Shown here in pieces: positions 46,845-57,375 of a stretch of DNA of 64,000 nt (the first letter of the stretch is position 1; each line of letters opens with the position of its first letter). This DNA comes from DATGPD01 sp041398565 (GTDB lineage: Bacteria; Planctomycetota; UBA1135; UBA2386). Where the stretch lies: positions 1,178,001 through 1,242,000 of the forward strand of contig JAWKUN010000004.1 in the NCBI GenBank assembly GCA_041398565.1. Reading direction: 5' to 3'. The notes under the pieces were generated by a model. It saw only the letters and a list, made by a program, of their open reading frames with translations, was not told the DNA's origin and searched no databases. The translations under genes were made by a program, and so were the position numbers.

Positions 46845-48224
46845 TCAGTCCCGCTCGCGGAAGTCGCTCGACTTGATGTCGTAGCGCTGCATCAGCTTCT
46901 GGAACGCCGAGCGTGACATGCCGGCTTGCTGCGCGCTGTGCGTCACGTTGCCGTCGTGGCGTCGCAGCAAGGCCGTCACGTAGTTGATCTCGATGGCGGC
47001 GATCTTGCGCGCCTTCATCACCTGGAAGCTCTCCTGCGTGGCGACCACCTCGCCGAGATCGCGTTCGCCCCGAGCGACCTCCTCGGGCAGATCGTCCAGG
47101 CCGATCTGCGGCCCGCGGGCGAGCGTCGCCGCCCGCTCGATGGCGTTGCGCAGCTGCCGCACGTTGCCTGGCCAGTGATGGGCCGACAGGGCCGTCATCG
47201 CTTCGGTCGAACAGGAGAGCGGTCCGCCCGGACGCTCGGCACCGAACTCCTCGAGGAAGCGGCCGACGATCGGCTCGACGTCTTCGGGGCGGTCGCGCAG
47301 CGGCGGCACTTCGATGCGGACCACGTCGAGGCGGTAGAAGAGGTCCTCGCGAAAGCGCCCCGCTTCCACCTCGCGGTCCAGGGCTCGATTGGTCGCGCAC
47401 ACCAAGCGCACGTCGAGCGAGCGGTACGCATTGTCGCCGACCCGGCGAATCTGACGCTCCTGCAGCGCACGCAGCAGCTTCGGTTGGAAACTCCCCGGCA
47501 GTTCGCCGACCTCGTCCAGGAACAAAGTGCCGCCGTCCGCGACCTCGAACAACCCGACCGTGGTCGTCGTCGCGCCGCTGAACGCCCCCTTCACCCGGCC
47601 GAACAACTCGCTCTCGAACAAGCTCTCGGGGATGGCCGCGCACTCGACCGGCACGAAGGCACGCTCGTGGCGCCGGCTGCACTCGTGCAAGTGTCGCGCG
47701 AGCACCTCCTTGCCCGTGCCGCTCTCGCCGAGGATCAGGACCGACGCGTCCGTGCGCGCCGCCCGCTCGATCATCTCCACCGCCTTGCCGTAGAGCTCGG
47801 AGCGGTACACGAGGCGCGTGCGCGCCTCGGCACTGGGGCGACGGCCGCGGCGGAGCAGGGCCTTCTCGACACGATCCATGAGGTCGCGCTCGCCGAAGGG
47901 CTTGGTGACGTAGTCGAAGGCGCCGCGCTTGATCGCCGAGACCGCGGTCTCGATGTCGGGATAGCCCGTGATGAGTAGTACCTCGATGTCGGGATCGCGC
48001 GACTTGACCGCATCGAGCAGACCGAGCCCGGACATCCGCGGCATGCGAAGGTCGGTGATCACCACGTCGAACCGAGACCGGTCGAGCAGCTCGAGAGCCT
48101 CGTCACCGGAGCCGGCGACCGTGGCGCGCAAGCCGGCCCGCTCGACGAAGAAGGCGCACGACTCCGCCAGGTCGCGCTCGTCATCGACGATGAGCACCCG
48201 CGCGCGCCCCGCGTCGACGATCAC
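46845..48224 (-). CDS. NtrC-type sigma-54-dependent response regulator
   Basis: 459 residues from a GTG that overlaps the stop of the fur-like gene. The receiver domain is complete: DD near the start (VLIVDDERD), phosphoacceptor Asp in VVITDLRMPRMSG, and TKPFGE with the Lys. The AAA+ domain has Walker A GESGTGKE, the GAFSGA loop that contacts sigma-54 (canonical GAFTGA, so T to S) and Walker B GGTLFLDEVGEL. A Fis-type HTH ends the protein (NVTHSAQQAGMSRSAFQKLM). No cognate histidine kinase is adjacent. Targets need a -24/-12 promoter; I saw no strong match in its immediate surroundings. Confidence 0.93.
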   Translation of the reverse strand: MIVDAGRARVLIVDDERDLAESCAFFVERAGLRATVAGSGDEALELLDRSRFDVVITDLRMPRMSGLGLLDAVKSRDPDIEVLLITGYPDIETAVSAIKRGAFDYVTKPFGERDLMDRVEKALLRRGRRPSAEARTRLVYRSELYGKAVEMIERAARTDASVLILGESGTGKEVLARHLHECSRRHERAFVPVECAAIPESLFESELFGRVKGAFSGATTTTVGLFEVADGGTLFLDEVGELPGSFQPKLLRALQERQIRRVGDNAYRSLDVRLVCATNRALDREVEAGRFREDLFYRLDVVRIEVPPLRDRPEDVEPIVGRFLEEFGAERPGGPLSCSTEAMTALSAHHWPGNVRQLRNAIERAATLARGPQIGLDDLPEEVARGERDLGEVVATQESFQVMKARKIAAIEINYVTALLRRHDGNVTHSAQQAGMSRSAFQKLMQRYDIKSSDFRERD

Positions 48225-48703
48225 GGCTGCCGTCCTCGACGCTGCGGCGCACAGACCTTGCCGGTGCGGGCGTGCTCGGCGCAGACTCCGTACAGGCGCA
48301 GGCTGTGCGACTGGATCTCGAACCCGAGTCGCTTGGCCACCGCTTCCTGGCGACGCTCGAGCGCGGGGTCGATGAACTCGAGGATCGCCCCGCATGCCGT
48401 GCACAGGAGATGATCGTGGTGGTCGTGCCCCAGCACGTGCTCGTAGCGCTTGCCGCCGTTGCCGAGTTCGAGAGCTTCGACGAAGCCCGCGCCCTCCAGC
48501 ATGGCGAGCGTACGGTAGACCGTGGCCCGCGAGACCGCGCGGTCCTCGCGCCGGCACCACTCCAGCAATTCGTCGGCCGAGAAGTGCGCGTGGGTGGCGC
48601 AGGCGACACGAGCGATGAGCCGGCGTTGGTTCGTCCAGCGCAGGCCCCGAGCTCGCATGTGGCGCTCGATGACATCGACCTCGCGTTGGGCGGGGTCGCT
48701 CAT
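48221..48703 (-). CDS. Fur-family metal-dependent transcriptional regulator
   Basis: 160 residues from MSDPAQREVDVIERHMRARG; an ATG 10 codons upstream is an alternative start. The winged helix has the recognition segment SRATVYRTLAMLEGAGFV. The metal-binding dimerisation domain has the HDHHDHLLCTACG motif and a second pair of Cys near the C-terminus (GVCAEHARTGKVC). This is the Fur/PerR/Zur superfamily; the metal cannot be assigned from sequence. Its stop overlaps the NtrC-type gene start, so the two regulators are translationally coupled. That is unusual for these families. Confidence 0.86.
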   Translation of the reverse strand: MSDPAQREVDVIERHMRARGLRWTNQRRLIARVACATHAHFSADELLEWCRREDRAVSRATVYRTLAMLEGAGFVEALELGNGGKRYEHVLGHDHHDHLLCTACGAILEFIDPALERRQEAVAKRLGFEIQSHSLRLYGVCAEHARTGKVCAPQRRGRQP

Positions 48704-48799
48704 CGCCGGATCGGGCTCGGGCAGAGGTCGCATCGGCGGGGGAGATGTTAGCCCATCGGGCACTCGGGTCCTCCGGCGGTGCGCGCCACGGCCGTCCCG

Positions 48800-50068
48800 T
48801 CAGGTGGCGGCGATGTCGCGGCGGTAGTGCATGCCCTGGAACTCGATCTTGGCCAGCTCGGTGTAGGCCCGCGCACGCGCCTCTTCCAGCGTGGTACCCA
48901 GCGCCGTCACCGACAGGACGCGGCCGCCCGCCGTGACGACGTCGCCTCCGCGCCGGGCGGTGCCGGAGTGGAACACCTGCAGGTCCGGGCCCTGCTGCAC
49001 GCTGGCGAGGCCGTGGATCGGCAAGCCCTTGGGGTACTCACCGGGGTAACCCTCACTCACCGCCATCACGCACAGCGCGACTCGCGCGTCCCACTGCGGC
49101 GCTTCGAGCGTATCGAGCTTGCCCTCGATGGTCGCCAGGAGGTAGGGAACCAGATCCGACCGCAGCCGCAACATGAGCGGCTGGGTCTCCGGGTCGCCGA
49201 GCCGCGCGTTGAACTCGAGGACACGCGGCCCCGCCGACGTGAGCATCAGCCCGGCGTACAAGAAGCCGCGGAACGTGCGCTCCTCGAGGTTCAGCCCGTG
49301 CACAGCCGGAATCAGCACGTGGTTCTCGATCTGCCGCAAGGTGCGCCCACCGACGCTGGCCACCGGACTGAAGGATCCCATGCCGCCCGTATTCGGTCCC
49401 TCGTCGCCGTCGAACACCGCCTTGTGGTCGCGCGCCGGTTCGAGCGGCACGATCGTGCGCCCGTCGGTGAGCGCGATCACCGACAACTCCGGACCGCTGA
49501 TCATCTCCTCGAAGACCACGGTACTTCCAGCGGCGCCGAAACGATGCTGCTCCATCATCTCCTTCACCGCACGCCGGGCGGCCGCGTTGTCCTGGGCCTT
49601 CACCACGCCCTTGCCTGCAGCCAGGCCGGAGGCCTTGACCACGATCGGGCCATCCGGACGGTTCTCGAGGAACCCCATGGCCTCTGCCGCCTCGCCGAAC
49701 GTCCACGACGTCGGCGACGGGATGCGGTGCCGCCGGCAGATGCCGCGCGCGAACGCCTTGCTACCCTCGATCTCCGCCGCCTTCTTCGTCGGACCGAACA
49801 CGCGTATCGATGCCGCCTGAAGACGATCGACCAGGCCGGCGCACAGTGGCTCTTCCGGCCCGACCACCACGAGGTCGATGCGCTCGTCCGTGGCGAAGGC
49901 ACGCAGGCCGTCCAGGTTGTTGGCCGCGATGTCGACGCACTCGACTCCCGAGGCAGCGATGCCTGCGTTGCCCGGCGCGCAGTACACCTGCCGCACCAAC
50001 GGGGACTGCCCGATCTTCCAGCACAGCGCGTGCTCGCGACCGCCACCGCCGACGACGAGGACCTTCAT
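48800..50068 (-). CDS. purD: Phosphoribosylamine-glycine ligase (GARS)
   Basis: 422 residues. The N-terminus MKVLVVGGGGREHALCWKI and the loop GPEEPLCAGLVD are characteristic. The ATP-grasp core has GPIVVKASGLAAGKGVV, the conserved FDGDEGPNTGGMGSFSP block and the metal-binding EFNARLGDPETQ. It makes GAR from phosphoribosylamine and glycine in the second step of de novo purine synthesis. It lies on the opposite strand 2.2 kb from purLQ. The 162 bp to the SGNH gene contain a perfect hairpin GGTCGGC-ga-GCCGACC. Confidence 0.97.
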   Translation of the reverse strand: MKVLVVGGGGREHALCWKIGQSPLVRQVYCAPGNAGIAASGVECVDIAANNLDGLRAFATDERIDLVVVGPEEPLCAGLVDRLQAASIRVFGPTKKAAEIEGSKAFARGICRRHRIPSPTSWTFGEAAEAMGFLENRPDGPIVVKASGLAAGKGVVKAQDNAAARRAVKEMMEQHRFGAAGSTVVFEEMISGPELSVIALTDGRTIVPLEPARDHKAVFDGDEGPNTGGMGSFSPVASVGGRTLRQIENHVLIPAVHGLNLEERTFRGFLYAGLMLTSAGPRVLEFNARLGDPETQPLMLRLRSDLVPYLLATIEGKLDTLEAPQWDARVALCVMAVSEGYPGEYPKGLPIHGLASVQQGPDLQVFHSGTARRGGDVVTAGGRVLSVTALGTTLEEARARAYTELAKIEFQGMHYRRDIAAT

Positions 50069-50230
50069 GAGTCCTTAAGGGTCGCGGAACACGGCAGCCC
50101 GCGCAACGGTCTCCTGCCGGTCCGCGCCGCCGAAGCGGGGACGCCGCTCGCGGCGGGGTCGGCGAGCCGACCCGCAGCGCGCCCAAGTCGGCGCGTGGCT
50201 TCACCGGCCCGCTTGCTTATCGTGCCCGGC

Positions 50231-51271
50231 ATGTCTCGCCGTCTCCGTCTCGCGATCCTGGTGACCGGGAGCGTCGTCGCCGGCCTGCTCCTGGCGGAGC
50301 TGGTCGTTCGCGTCTTCCTGCCGCAGCCGCAGAGCTGGATGAACATCTACCGCAGCCACCCTTCGCAACCGATGTTCGCGGTCGCGGCCCACGTCGACGA
50401 GGTGGCGGACACCGGCGAGACACGGTGGCACGTGCGCACCGACCACGAAGGGCTGCGCCTGCGCAGCGACGGTGCGCGTGCCGGTGGCGACGGACCGCAG
50501 ATCGTCCTGCTCGGCGACTCGTTCACCTTCGGCTACGGCGTCGACTGCGAGCAGTCCTTCGCCGGGTTGTTGGAACAACGGCTCTCGCCGCGGGCACGCG
50601 TCGTCAACGCCGGGCAACCCGGCTACGGCCCGAAGCAGGAGCTGATGATGATGCAGCACCTGCTGTCCGTCGGCGTGGAGCCCGCGCACGTCGTGCTGGT
50701 GATCTACGCCGGCAACGACGTGCTCGACGCCATCCTGCCGACGGACCGACCCGTGCGAGACGGCTCGATCGACGAACCACCCGGCTGGCGGGAGCGGTTG
50801 CAGCAGCACTCGCACCTCTATCGCGTCGCGGCGCGTGCCTACCACCGTTGGTTCAAGCGCACGCCCCATTTCATCCACGACTGGCGCGAGCTGATGCGGC
50901 CGGCGACGTGGCAGGAGTCGGACCTCCGAGTCGGCATGGACAACATGCGCGCCGCTCTCGCGGAGCTGCGCGATCTCTGCCGCAGCAAGCACGCGAGCCT
51001 GCACGCGGTCGTGCTTCCCCCCGCTGCCGCCGTCGATGCCTGCGGGCACCGGCCGAACGCCAACGATCCCACGCTTCAGTACGAGTTGCCGGTGCGGATG
51101 ATGATGAGCCTGCTCGCCGACCTCGAAGTGCCCGCGCACGACCTCACGCCGGCTCTGGCGCCTCTCGGGTCGAGCGGTGCCTTCCTCCCGTTCGATGGCC
51201 ACCTATCGCCAGCCGGACACGCGGCCGTGGCCGAAGCGATGCAGGCGGCGATCGACGTGTTGCGTTCGTGA
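50231..51271 (+). CDS. SGNH-hydrolase family protein, membrane-anchored
   Basis: 346 residues. One N-terminal transmembrane or signal segment (LRLAILVTGSVVAGLLLAELVV). Block I GDSFTFGYGV carries the catalytic Ser. Block II is NAGQPGYGP, block III YAGNDV contains the oxyanion Asn, and block V DGHLSPAGH carries Asp and His. The set is complete, so it should be an active esterase or acetylhydrolase facing outward, perhaps acting on wall or polysaccharide acetyl groups. The substrate is unknown. Downstream lies the minus-strand sRNA candidate. Confidence 0.85.
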   Translation: MSRRLRLAILVTGSVVAGLLLAELVVRVFLPQPQSWMNIYRSHPSQPMFAVAAHVDEVADTGETRWHVRTDHEGLRLRSDGARAGGDGPQIVLLGDSFTFGYGVDCEQSFAGLLEQRLSPRARVVNAGQPGYGPKQELMMMQHLLSVGVEPAHVVLVIYAGNDVLDAILPTDRPVRDGSIDEPPGWRERLQQHSHLYRVAARAYHRWFKRTPHFIHDWRELMRPATWQESDLRVGMDNMRAALAELRDLCRSKHASLHAVVLPPAAAVDACGHRPNANDPTLQYELPVRMMMSLLADLEVPAHDLTPALAPLGSSGAFLPFDGHLSPAGHAAVAEAMQAAIDVLRS

Positions 51272-51281
51272 AGCGTCCGAT

Positions 51282-51455
51282 AAAAAAGCCGAGCCGCGAT
51301 CGCCCATGCCACGATCGCGGCTCGACCCGGCCGAAGCCGGTTCACACCTCACTTCTCTCTCGTCCTCTCGCGCGCCCGCTCGAGGACACGTTCGAGGACG
51401 CATGCAGCTTAGCAAACCCGGTGCCGTCTGCGAGTCCCCTCTTTCGCTCACCCGA
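51282..51455 (-). ncRNA. Candidate small RNA with UUCG hairpin and intrinsic terminator
   Basis: On the minus strand GAGCCGCGATCG and CGATCGCGGCTC (51291-51302/51312-51323) form a perfect 12-bp hairpin. Just past it comes GGCTTTTTTAT, a textbook intrinsic terminator. Immediately upstream is a CCGGC-TTCG-GCCGG hairpin (51327-51340) with a stable UUCG loop. A promoter-like pair lies at 51462-51490. No minus-strand gene feeds this terminator. The predicted transcript is about 170 nt, and I do not recognise it as 6S, tmRNA or SRP RNA. The 334 bp without a gene between 51272 and 51605 hold only this candidate. Confidence 0.5.
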
Positions 51456-51461
51456 CACATT

Positions 51462-51490
51462 GTCATAACCTCGTGAAGATCATGGGTCTA
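51462..51490 (-). promoter_or_regulatory. Candidate promoter of the small RNA
   Basis: Minus-strand TAGACC, 17 bp spacer and TATGAC, four of six matches in each hexamer. Confidence 0.35.
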
Positions 51491-51605
51491 GGACGGCGAC
51501 GTGGCGGCGACGCGGCCCGGCCGAACGGTCACGGATGTCGACACGCCGTCGAGAATCCGCGCACAGAAGGCTGAACGGCCCCCCGACTCGGCCCACCGCA
51601 TCGCC

Positions 51606-52328
51606 ATGTCGGTTCGGATCAAGGTCATCACCTACAACCTGCACAAGGGAGTCGGACGCTACGGTCGAAACGCCCTGGCGGGTGCCATCGATGCGCTGCA
51701 CGCGCGCCAGCCCGATGTCCTCGCCTGCCAGGAAGTGTTCCACCCGCCGGCCGGGGAGACCGGCCAGAGCGAGGTCATCCGTTCGCACCTCGGCCACGTT
51801 CACGTCTTCGGTCCGAACGCGTTCTACCGTCGCGGCTGCCACGGCAACGCGACCTTCACGTCGTTCACGGTCACCAGCCACCGCAACATCGACGCCACGG
51901 AGTCGTACTTCGAGCGACGTGGCATCCTGCGCACTCGCTTGCAGCACGTGCACGGCGACCTCGAGTTGCTCAACGTGCACTTCAGCCTGACGCGCGGGCA
52001 GCGTCGCCGGCAGTGGGCCAAGCTGTTCGCAACGATCCAGGAAGCCGGCGACACCCCCATCGTGGTGTGCGGTGACTTCAACGACTGGAGCGGCGACCTC
52101 GACCGACTGGCACTGTCGACCGGCGTCGTGCACAACGCGCTGTGGACCCTACCCAAGCCGGCGCGACGTACCTTTCCCAGCCGCCGCCCGATGCTGGCGC
52201 TGGACCGTGTCTACTTTCGCGGGCTGCGCCTGCAGTCCGTCACCGTCCTCGACGGCGAGCCATGGAGCGATCTGTCCGACCACTTGCCGGTCGAAGCCGT
52301 GTTCGCCGACGCACCCAGCTATCCCTGA
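51606..52328 (+). CDS. Endonuclease/exonuclease/phosphatase family protein
   Basis: 240 residues from the ATG of MSVRIKVITYNLHKGVG. The EEP motifs are in order: YNLHKG, ACQEV (metal Glu), NVHFSL, GDFNDW (catalytic Asp/Asn), LDRVYF and SDHLPV (catalytic His). The fold could act on DNA (ExoIII-like), phosphoinositides or sphingolipids; no signal peptide is seen, so a cytoplasmic hydrolase is likely. It is convergent with phosphofructokinase, 101 bp apart. Confidence 0.86.
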   Translation: MSVRIKVITYNLHKGVGRYGRNALAGAIDALHARQPDVLACQEVFHPPAGETGQSEVIRSHLGHVHVFGPNAFYRRGCHGNATFTSFTVTSHRNIDATESYFERRGILRTRLQHVHGDLELLNVHFSLTRGQRRRQWAKLFATIQEAGDTPIVVCGDFNDWSGDLDRLALSTGVVHNALWTLPKPARRTFPSRRPMLALDRVYFRGLRLQSVTVLDGEPWSDLSDHLPVEAVFADAPSYP

Positions 52329-52429
52329 CTCCAGTCGCGGAACGAACGGGCCGCGAGAGTCGACCCTCCGCCACGGCGCGACGTGTCTCTCGCCGCCCCG
52401 ACGGCCCGCAACCGGCCGCGAGCCCCGCC

Positions 52430-53755
<1,326 letters not shown>

Positions 53756-53826
53756 CGGCGGCGCTTACGATGCTGCGGCCGCGACCCGGTTGAAAGAGCC
53801 CACCGGACACGGACTTTGAAAGGACC

Positions 53827-55881
53827 ATGTCCACCTCTCCGGAACTCCGATCGGCGGCGACCGACTCCACCGCCGCCCGCGCCCTGGCCGCCGCCGGCGA
53901 CGCCGAGTCCGCCCGCGACGTCAGCGCCCTCGACACGGCCGCCGCCGCGGCGCAGAAACGGCTGGCGCGCACCCGCAGCGGCCTGGTCGAGCGCCTGATC
54001 TACGGGCCGCCACCGCCCACCCGCGAGTTGGAGTCCGGCGCCCGCCTGACGGCGGCGACCACGACGCCCGACCCGACGCTGGCCGCGGCGCTAGCCTGCC
54101 TGCAGCGCGGCGAAGCGTTCACCGCCGACGGCAAGCTCTCGACCGCGTTGCGCGCGGCGGTGGCCGACGGCAAGGGCTACGGCTTCACGGTTCCGGTCGA
54201 GTTCGGTGGCCGCGGCAGCGGCTACGGCGAGCTTGCCGTCGTCGAGGAGGAACTCGCGGCGCACGGGCTCGGCGCACTGGCGGTCGAGATCTCCGGCGAG
54301 CTCACCATCGGTGCCGGCTCGCTCCTGGCCTACGGCACCGACTCCCAGCGCCGCACCTACCTGCCGATGATCGCGCAAGGGCGCCTCATCGGCTTCGCGC
54401 TCACCGAGGTCGGCGTCGGCGTCAACGCCAAGAAGGTACGGGCCTACGTCGAGCCCGACCCCGACGGCGGCTACCGCCTCTTCGCCACCGATGACCGCAA
54501 CAAGCTGTGGATCACCAACGCCGCCCACGGGGCCCTGGCCGGCGTCGTGGCGCGAATCGGCAAGTCCGGCAAGGAGGTCGGGCTCTTCGTGGTCGAGCTC
54601 CCGGAAGAGGACGTCGAGCGTGGGACGAACGGCCGCGACTTCGGCTTCGTGCTCGCCAACTCCGGCGTCGACGCATTCCAGCCGAACTTCAACGCGCGGA
54701 TCGCCTTCGACAACTTCCCCATCCCGGCGCAGAACCGCATCGAGGCCGACGGGGTCGAAGTGCTCTTCTATTGCCTGCGCATGGGCCGATGCATGCTGGC
54801 GGCGATGTCGGCCGGCTACCAGCGGATGTTCGCCGCCGACGCGGCGCACTACGCGCGCAGCCGTGACGGCGTCGGCGGCTCGGTGGTCAAGCACGAGCTG
54901 CCGCGCCTGGCGCTCGGCAAGATGCTGGGCGGTGCGCTGCAGGCTCGAGCCCTGTCGCACCTGTCGCTGCAACAGGACGCCGAGGGTGTCGACCTCGCCG
55001 GACTGCGCGACCTCACCAAGTCCGCCGCCGCCGGCACGGCTCTCGAATCGATGATCGCCTGCGAGCGGGTGCTCGGCGGCCGCAGCTTCGACCGCGGCGC
55101 ACGCGTCAACGCCGCACGCGCCAACATGCACGTGTTCGGAGTCGTCGAGGGCGAGGACGACCTGATCCTCATGGGCATGGTGAAGGACGTCACCGCCAAG
55201 TTCACCGACCGCTACCTGGCCGGCCTGCTCGGCGTCATCCAGTCGATCAACGTGGACGCCGACGGCAAGCCGCTGCCCAAGGACCGACTCATCCTGCGCA
55301 TCGGCCCCGCCACCGTGCTGCGCTTTCCCGGACGAAGCCTGAGGGCCACGCTGCGTCTGCTCGCGCAGCCCGGCTTCTGGCGCCTCGCGGGCTGGGTAGT
55401 CGGCAATGCGGCACTCGATCTCGTGCGCGCGCCGCTGCGGCTCGTCCCGACCGCATGGCTGCCACGCTACGCAGCACTGCCGCAGGTGCTGCGCCCCTTC
55501 GCACGCTTCGCCGAAGCGCGGCTGCGGCGCGCACGCTGGACCTACCTGGGGATCAACCTCTGGTTCCAGCTCGAGCTCACGCGCGCCCAGATCCCGTTGC
55601 AGCGTTTCGGCAAGGTGCTCGAGCACCTGACATCCATGCTCGCGCTGTGCTGGCACGCGCGCGGGCACGACGCGACCGAGCAGCGTGTCGCGGCCCTGCA
55701 GTGCTCGCTTCTGCGCGAGAAGGTGCACGGCATCCGCCTGCTCGGTGGCCTGCTGGCGATGGAACGGACCCGCCGCCTGGTGGCCGCGGTCGGCGCGGAC
55801 CTCGAACAGGACACGAGTTCGTTGCTGGCGAGCGTCCCACCGCAGCCGTACGCGCATCCGTTCGGCGCCAAGGCCAACTGA
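53827..55881 (+). CDS. Acyl-CoA dehydrogenase family protein, extended
   Basis: 684 residues, against about 380 for ordinary members. The N-terminal helical and beta domains have a GFALTEVGVGVNAKKVRAYV block, where most members read ALTEPGAGSD. FAD-binding features are present, as is a VVEGEDDLILMGM region matching the ...YEG... block of the C-terminal domain. Residues about 500-684 form an added helical region with an Arg-rich, Trp-rich stretch (RPFARFAEARLRRARWTYLG), as in FadE-type large enzymes. It probably oxidises fatty acyl-CoA at C2-C3; chain length is unknown. Confidence 0.82.
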   Translation: MSTSPELRSAATDSTAARALAAAGDAESARDVSALDTAAAAAQKRLARTRSGLVERLIYGPPPPTRELESGARLTAATTTPDPTLAAALACLQRGEAFTADGKLSTALRAAVADGKGYGFTVPVEFGGRGSGYGELAVVEEELAAHGLGALAVEISGELTIGAGSLLAYGTDSQRRTYLPMIAQGRLIGFALTEVGVGVNAKKVRAYVEPDPDGGYRLFATDDRNKLWITNAAHGALAGVVARIGKSGKEVGLFVVELPEEDVERGTNGRDFGFVLANSGVDAFQPNFNARIAFDNFPIPAQNRIEADGVEVLFYCLRMGRCMLAAMSAGYQRMFAADAAHYARSRDGVGGSVVKHELPRLALGKMLGGALQARALSHLSLQQDAEGVDLAGLRDLTKSAAAGTALESMIACERVLGGRSFDRGARVNAARANMHVFGVVEGEDDLILMGMVKDVTAKFTDRYLAGLLGVIQSINVDADGKPLPKDRLILRIGPATVLRFPGRSLRATLRLLAQPGFWRLAGWVVGNAALDLVRAPLRLVPTAWLPRYAALPQVLRPFARFAEARLRRARWTYLGINLWFQLELTRAQIPLQRFGKVLEHLTSMLALCWHARGHDATEQRVAALQCSLLREKVHGIRLLGGLLAMERTRRLVAAVGADLEQDTSSLLASVPPQPYAHPFGAKAN

Positions 55882-55993
55882 CCGCCAGAGTTCGCGCGGC
55901 AGGGAGGAAGGACCCGGCACACGGATTGCCAAGTCGCGGTGCCCTTGCGTTTTCCCATCCGCCGAAGCTAGCGGCGGCACCACCTCATTTCCG

Positions 55994-57211
55994 ATGCTCC
56001 AGTCGCCCTTCGTCCGAGGGTTGCTCGTCGCTCTCGCCTGCGCCTTCCTGCTGGCGCGGGACTTCGTCACCACCGGAACGGCGGCGCGAGAAGTCCCCGT
56101 GGCACTGGTCTCTCCCGCACGCCACGCGGCTCCCAGCGAGGCCCTGCCCCTCACCGCCAACGTCGGCCAGTGGAGCACCGGCACGATCGCCCTCGCTCGC
56201 CTCGGTTGCGTGACCGCCTACCTGCACCCCTCGGGGTGGACCACCGCCATGCGAGCGGAGTCTCCGTCGACACGCCGACGCACGGAGTCGGGCACCCGCC
56301 AGGCGTTGTGGACAAGCGAACGCTACGGCGTATCGCGCGTGACCATCGTCGAAGCCCGGCCCGACGCGGCTCCTGAGTTCGAGGATCCCTTGCCGGGAGC
56401 TGTGTCGCTGGCGTCGGGCTACGGCGCGCACGATTGGCACCGTGACATCCCGACCTACCGGATCACCCGCGTGCGCGCCGTGCGACCTGGCGTCGACCTC
56501 GAGGTGGCGACCGACGCCAGTTCGCTGACCTGGACGTTCGTCCACGGCGAACGCAGTGACGTCGCCAACACGCGCCTGTTCGTGCAAGGGGCGCAGCGCG
56601 TGCGGGTCACGCCCACAGGCCGACTCGAGATCCGCACCGCTGCCGGCACCCAGCACTACGACGCGCCCACGGCGTCGCGCGACGGGCAGGCGTTGCGCTG
56701 CCGGTTCGTCATGCACGGCACGTTCACCGTCGGCTTCCAGATCACCGAGCCGGCCGCTTCGCACAGCGGCCCCACGGTCGTGCGCTTCGCTCTGCCCGGC
56801 GAGCCCGAGGTTGGCGATGGCAACCCCTCCCTGCTTCCCTGGGACGATCCACGCTGGCCGCGCGTGCTCGATCCATCCGGGCAGTGGGTCGTCGCCGGGC
56901 TCGCGTCGCCGTCCACCTGCCCTGATCTGCCCGCCGATCCGGACGAGTTGGTCTCACTTCCCACCGAGACCTTCGTCGCCCGCCTCTCCGCCGCCAACCG
57001 CAAGCAACGCCTCGCCACGTCGGTGACCTACCTGCACCGACCAGACGCCGCGTCCTTCGCCAGCGTCGCGATCGACGGCCGTGGCCGTGCCGCGTTGCGT
57101 GGTTGCTTCGACGGCACCCCGGACACCGAGACGACGTTGCTCTGCCTCGACCTGAGCCGCCCCGGCGCCGAGGCGTTGACCTTCCAGCACCCGGCCCTGG
57201 GGACACACTGA
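55994..57211 (+). CDS. Secreted protein with DUF7948-like domain
   Basis: 405 residues. Signal peptide MLQSPFVRGLLVALACAFLLA, followed by LTANVGQWSTGTIALARLG and YGAHDWHRDIPTYRITRVRAVRPGVDLEVATD. The order of the N-GQW motif and the Y...GVDL.. motif is as in the DUF7948 N-terminal domain of SBBP-type surface proteins. GALDPSGQWVVAG-like sequence follows, but no SBBP repeats are present. It is probably an extracytoplasmic surface or adhesion protein. The last residues run TFQHPALGTH. No anchor is visible. Confidence 0.6.
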   Translation: MLQSPFVRGLLVALACAFLLARDFVTTGTAAREVPVALVSPARHAAPSEALPLTANVGQWSTGTIALARLGCVTAYLHPSGWTTAMRAESPSTRRRTESGTRQALWTSERYGVSRVTIVEARPDAAPEFEDPLPGAVSLASGYGAHDWHRDIPTYRITRVRAVRPGVDLEVATDASSLTWTFVHGERSDVANTRLFVQGAQRVRVTPTGRLEIRTAAGTQHYDAPTASRDGQALRCRFVMHGTFTVGFQITEPAASHSGPTVVRFALPGEPEVGDGNPSLLPWDDPRWPRVLDPSGQWVVAGLASPSTCPDLPADPDELVSLPTETFVARLSAANRKQRLATSVTYLHRPDAASFASVAIDGRGRAALRGCFDGTPDTETTLLCLDLSRPGAEALTFQHPALGTH

Positions 57212-57375
57212 AGGCCGAACGCGTGCCCGGCGCAGAGCTGCGGCGCGACTTCCGTGCGTCGTCCGAGAATGGTCTCGTGCCCGTGCCGCTCCGGCAGCGT
57301 TTCCTCGAGGGCCGGTGGATCGCTTCGCACTCGGCGGGCACAGTCAGCGGCAGTTGCCCAACCGGAGATCTGCCC

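Noticed and set aside
51380..51470. Possible tRNA-Ser-like string (GGGTTTGCTAA) on the minus strand within the sRNA candidate
   Set aside because: No anticodon-stem or acceptor-stem pairing and no GGTTCRANNCC T-loop; it does not fold as a tRNA.
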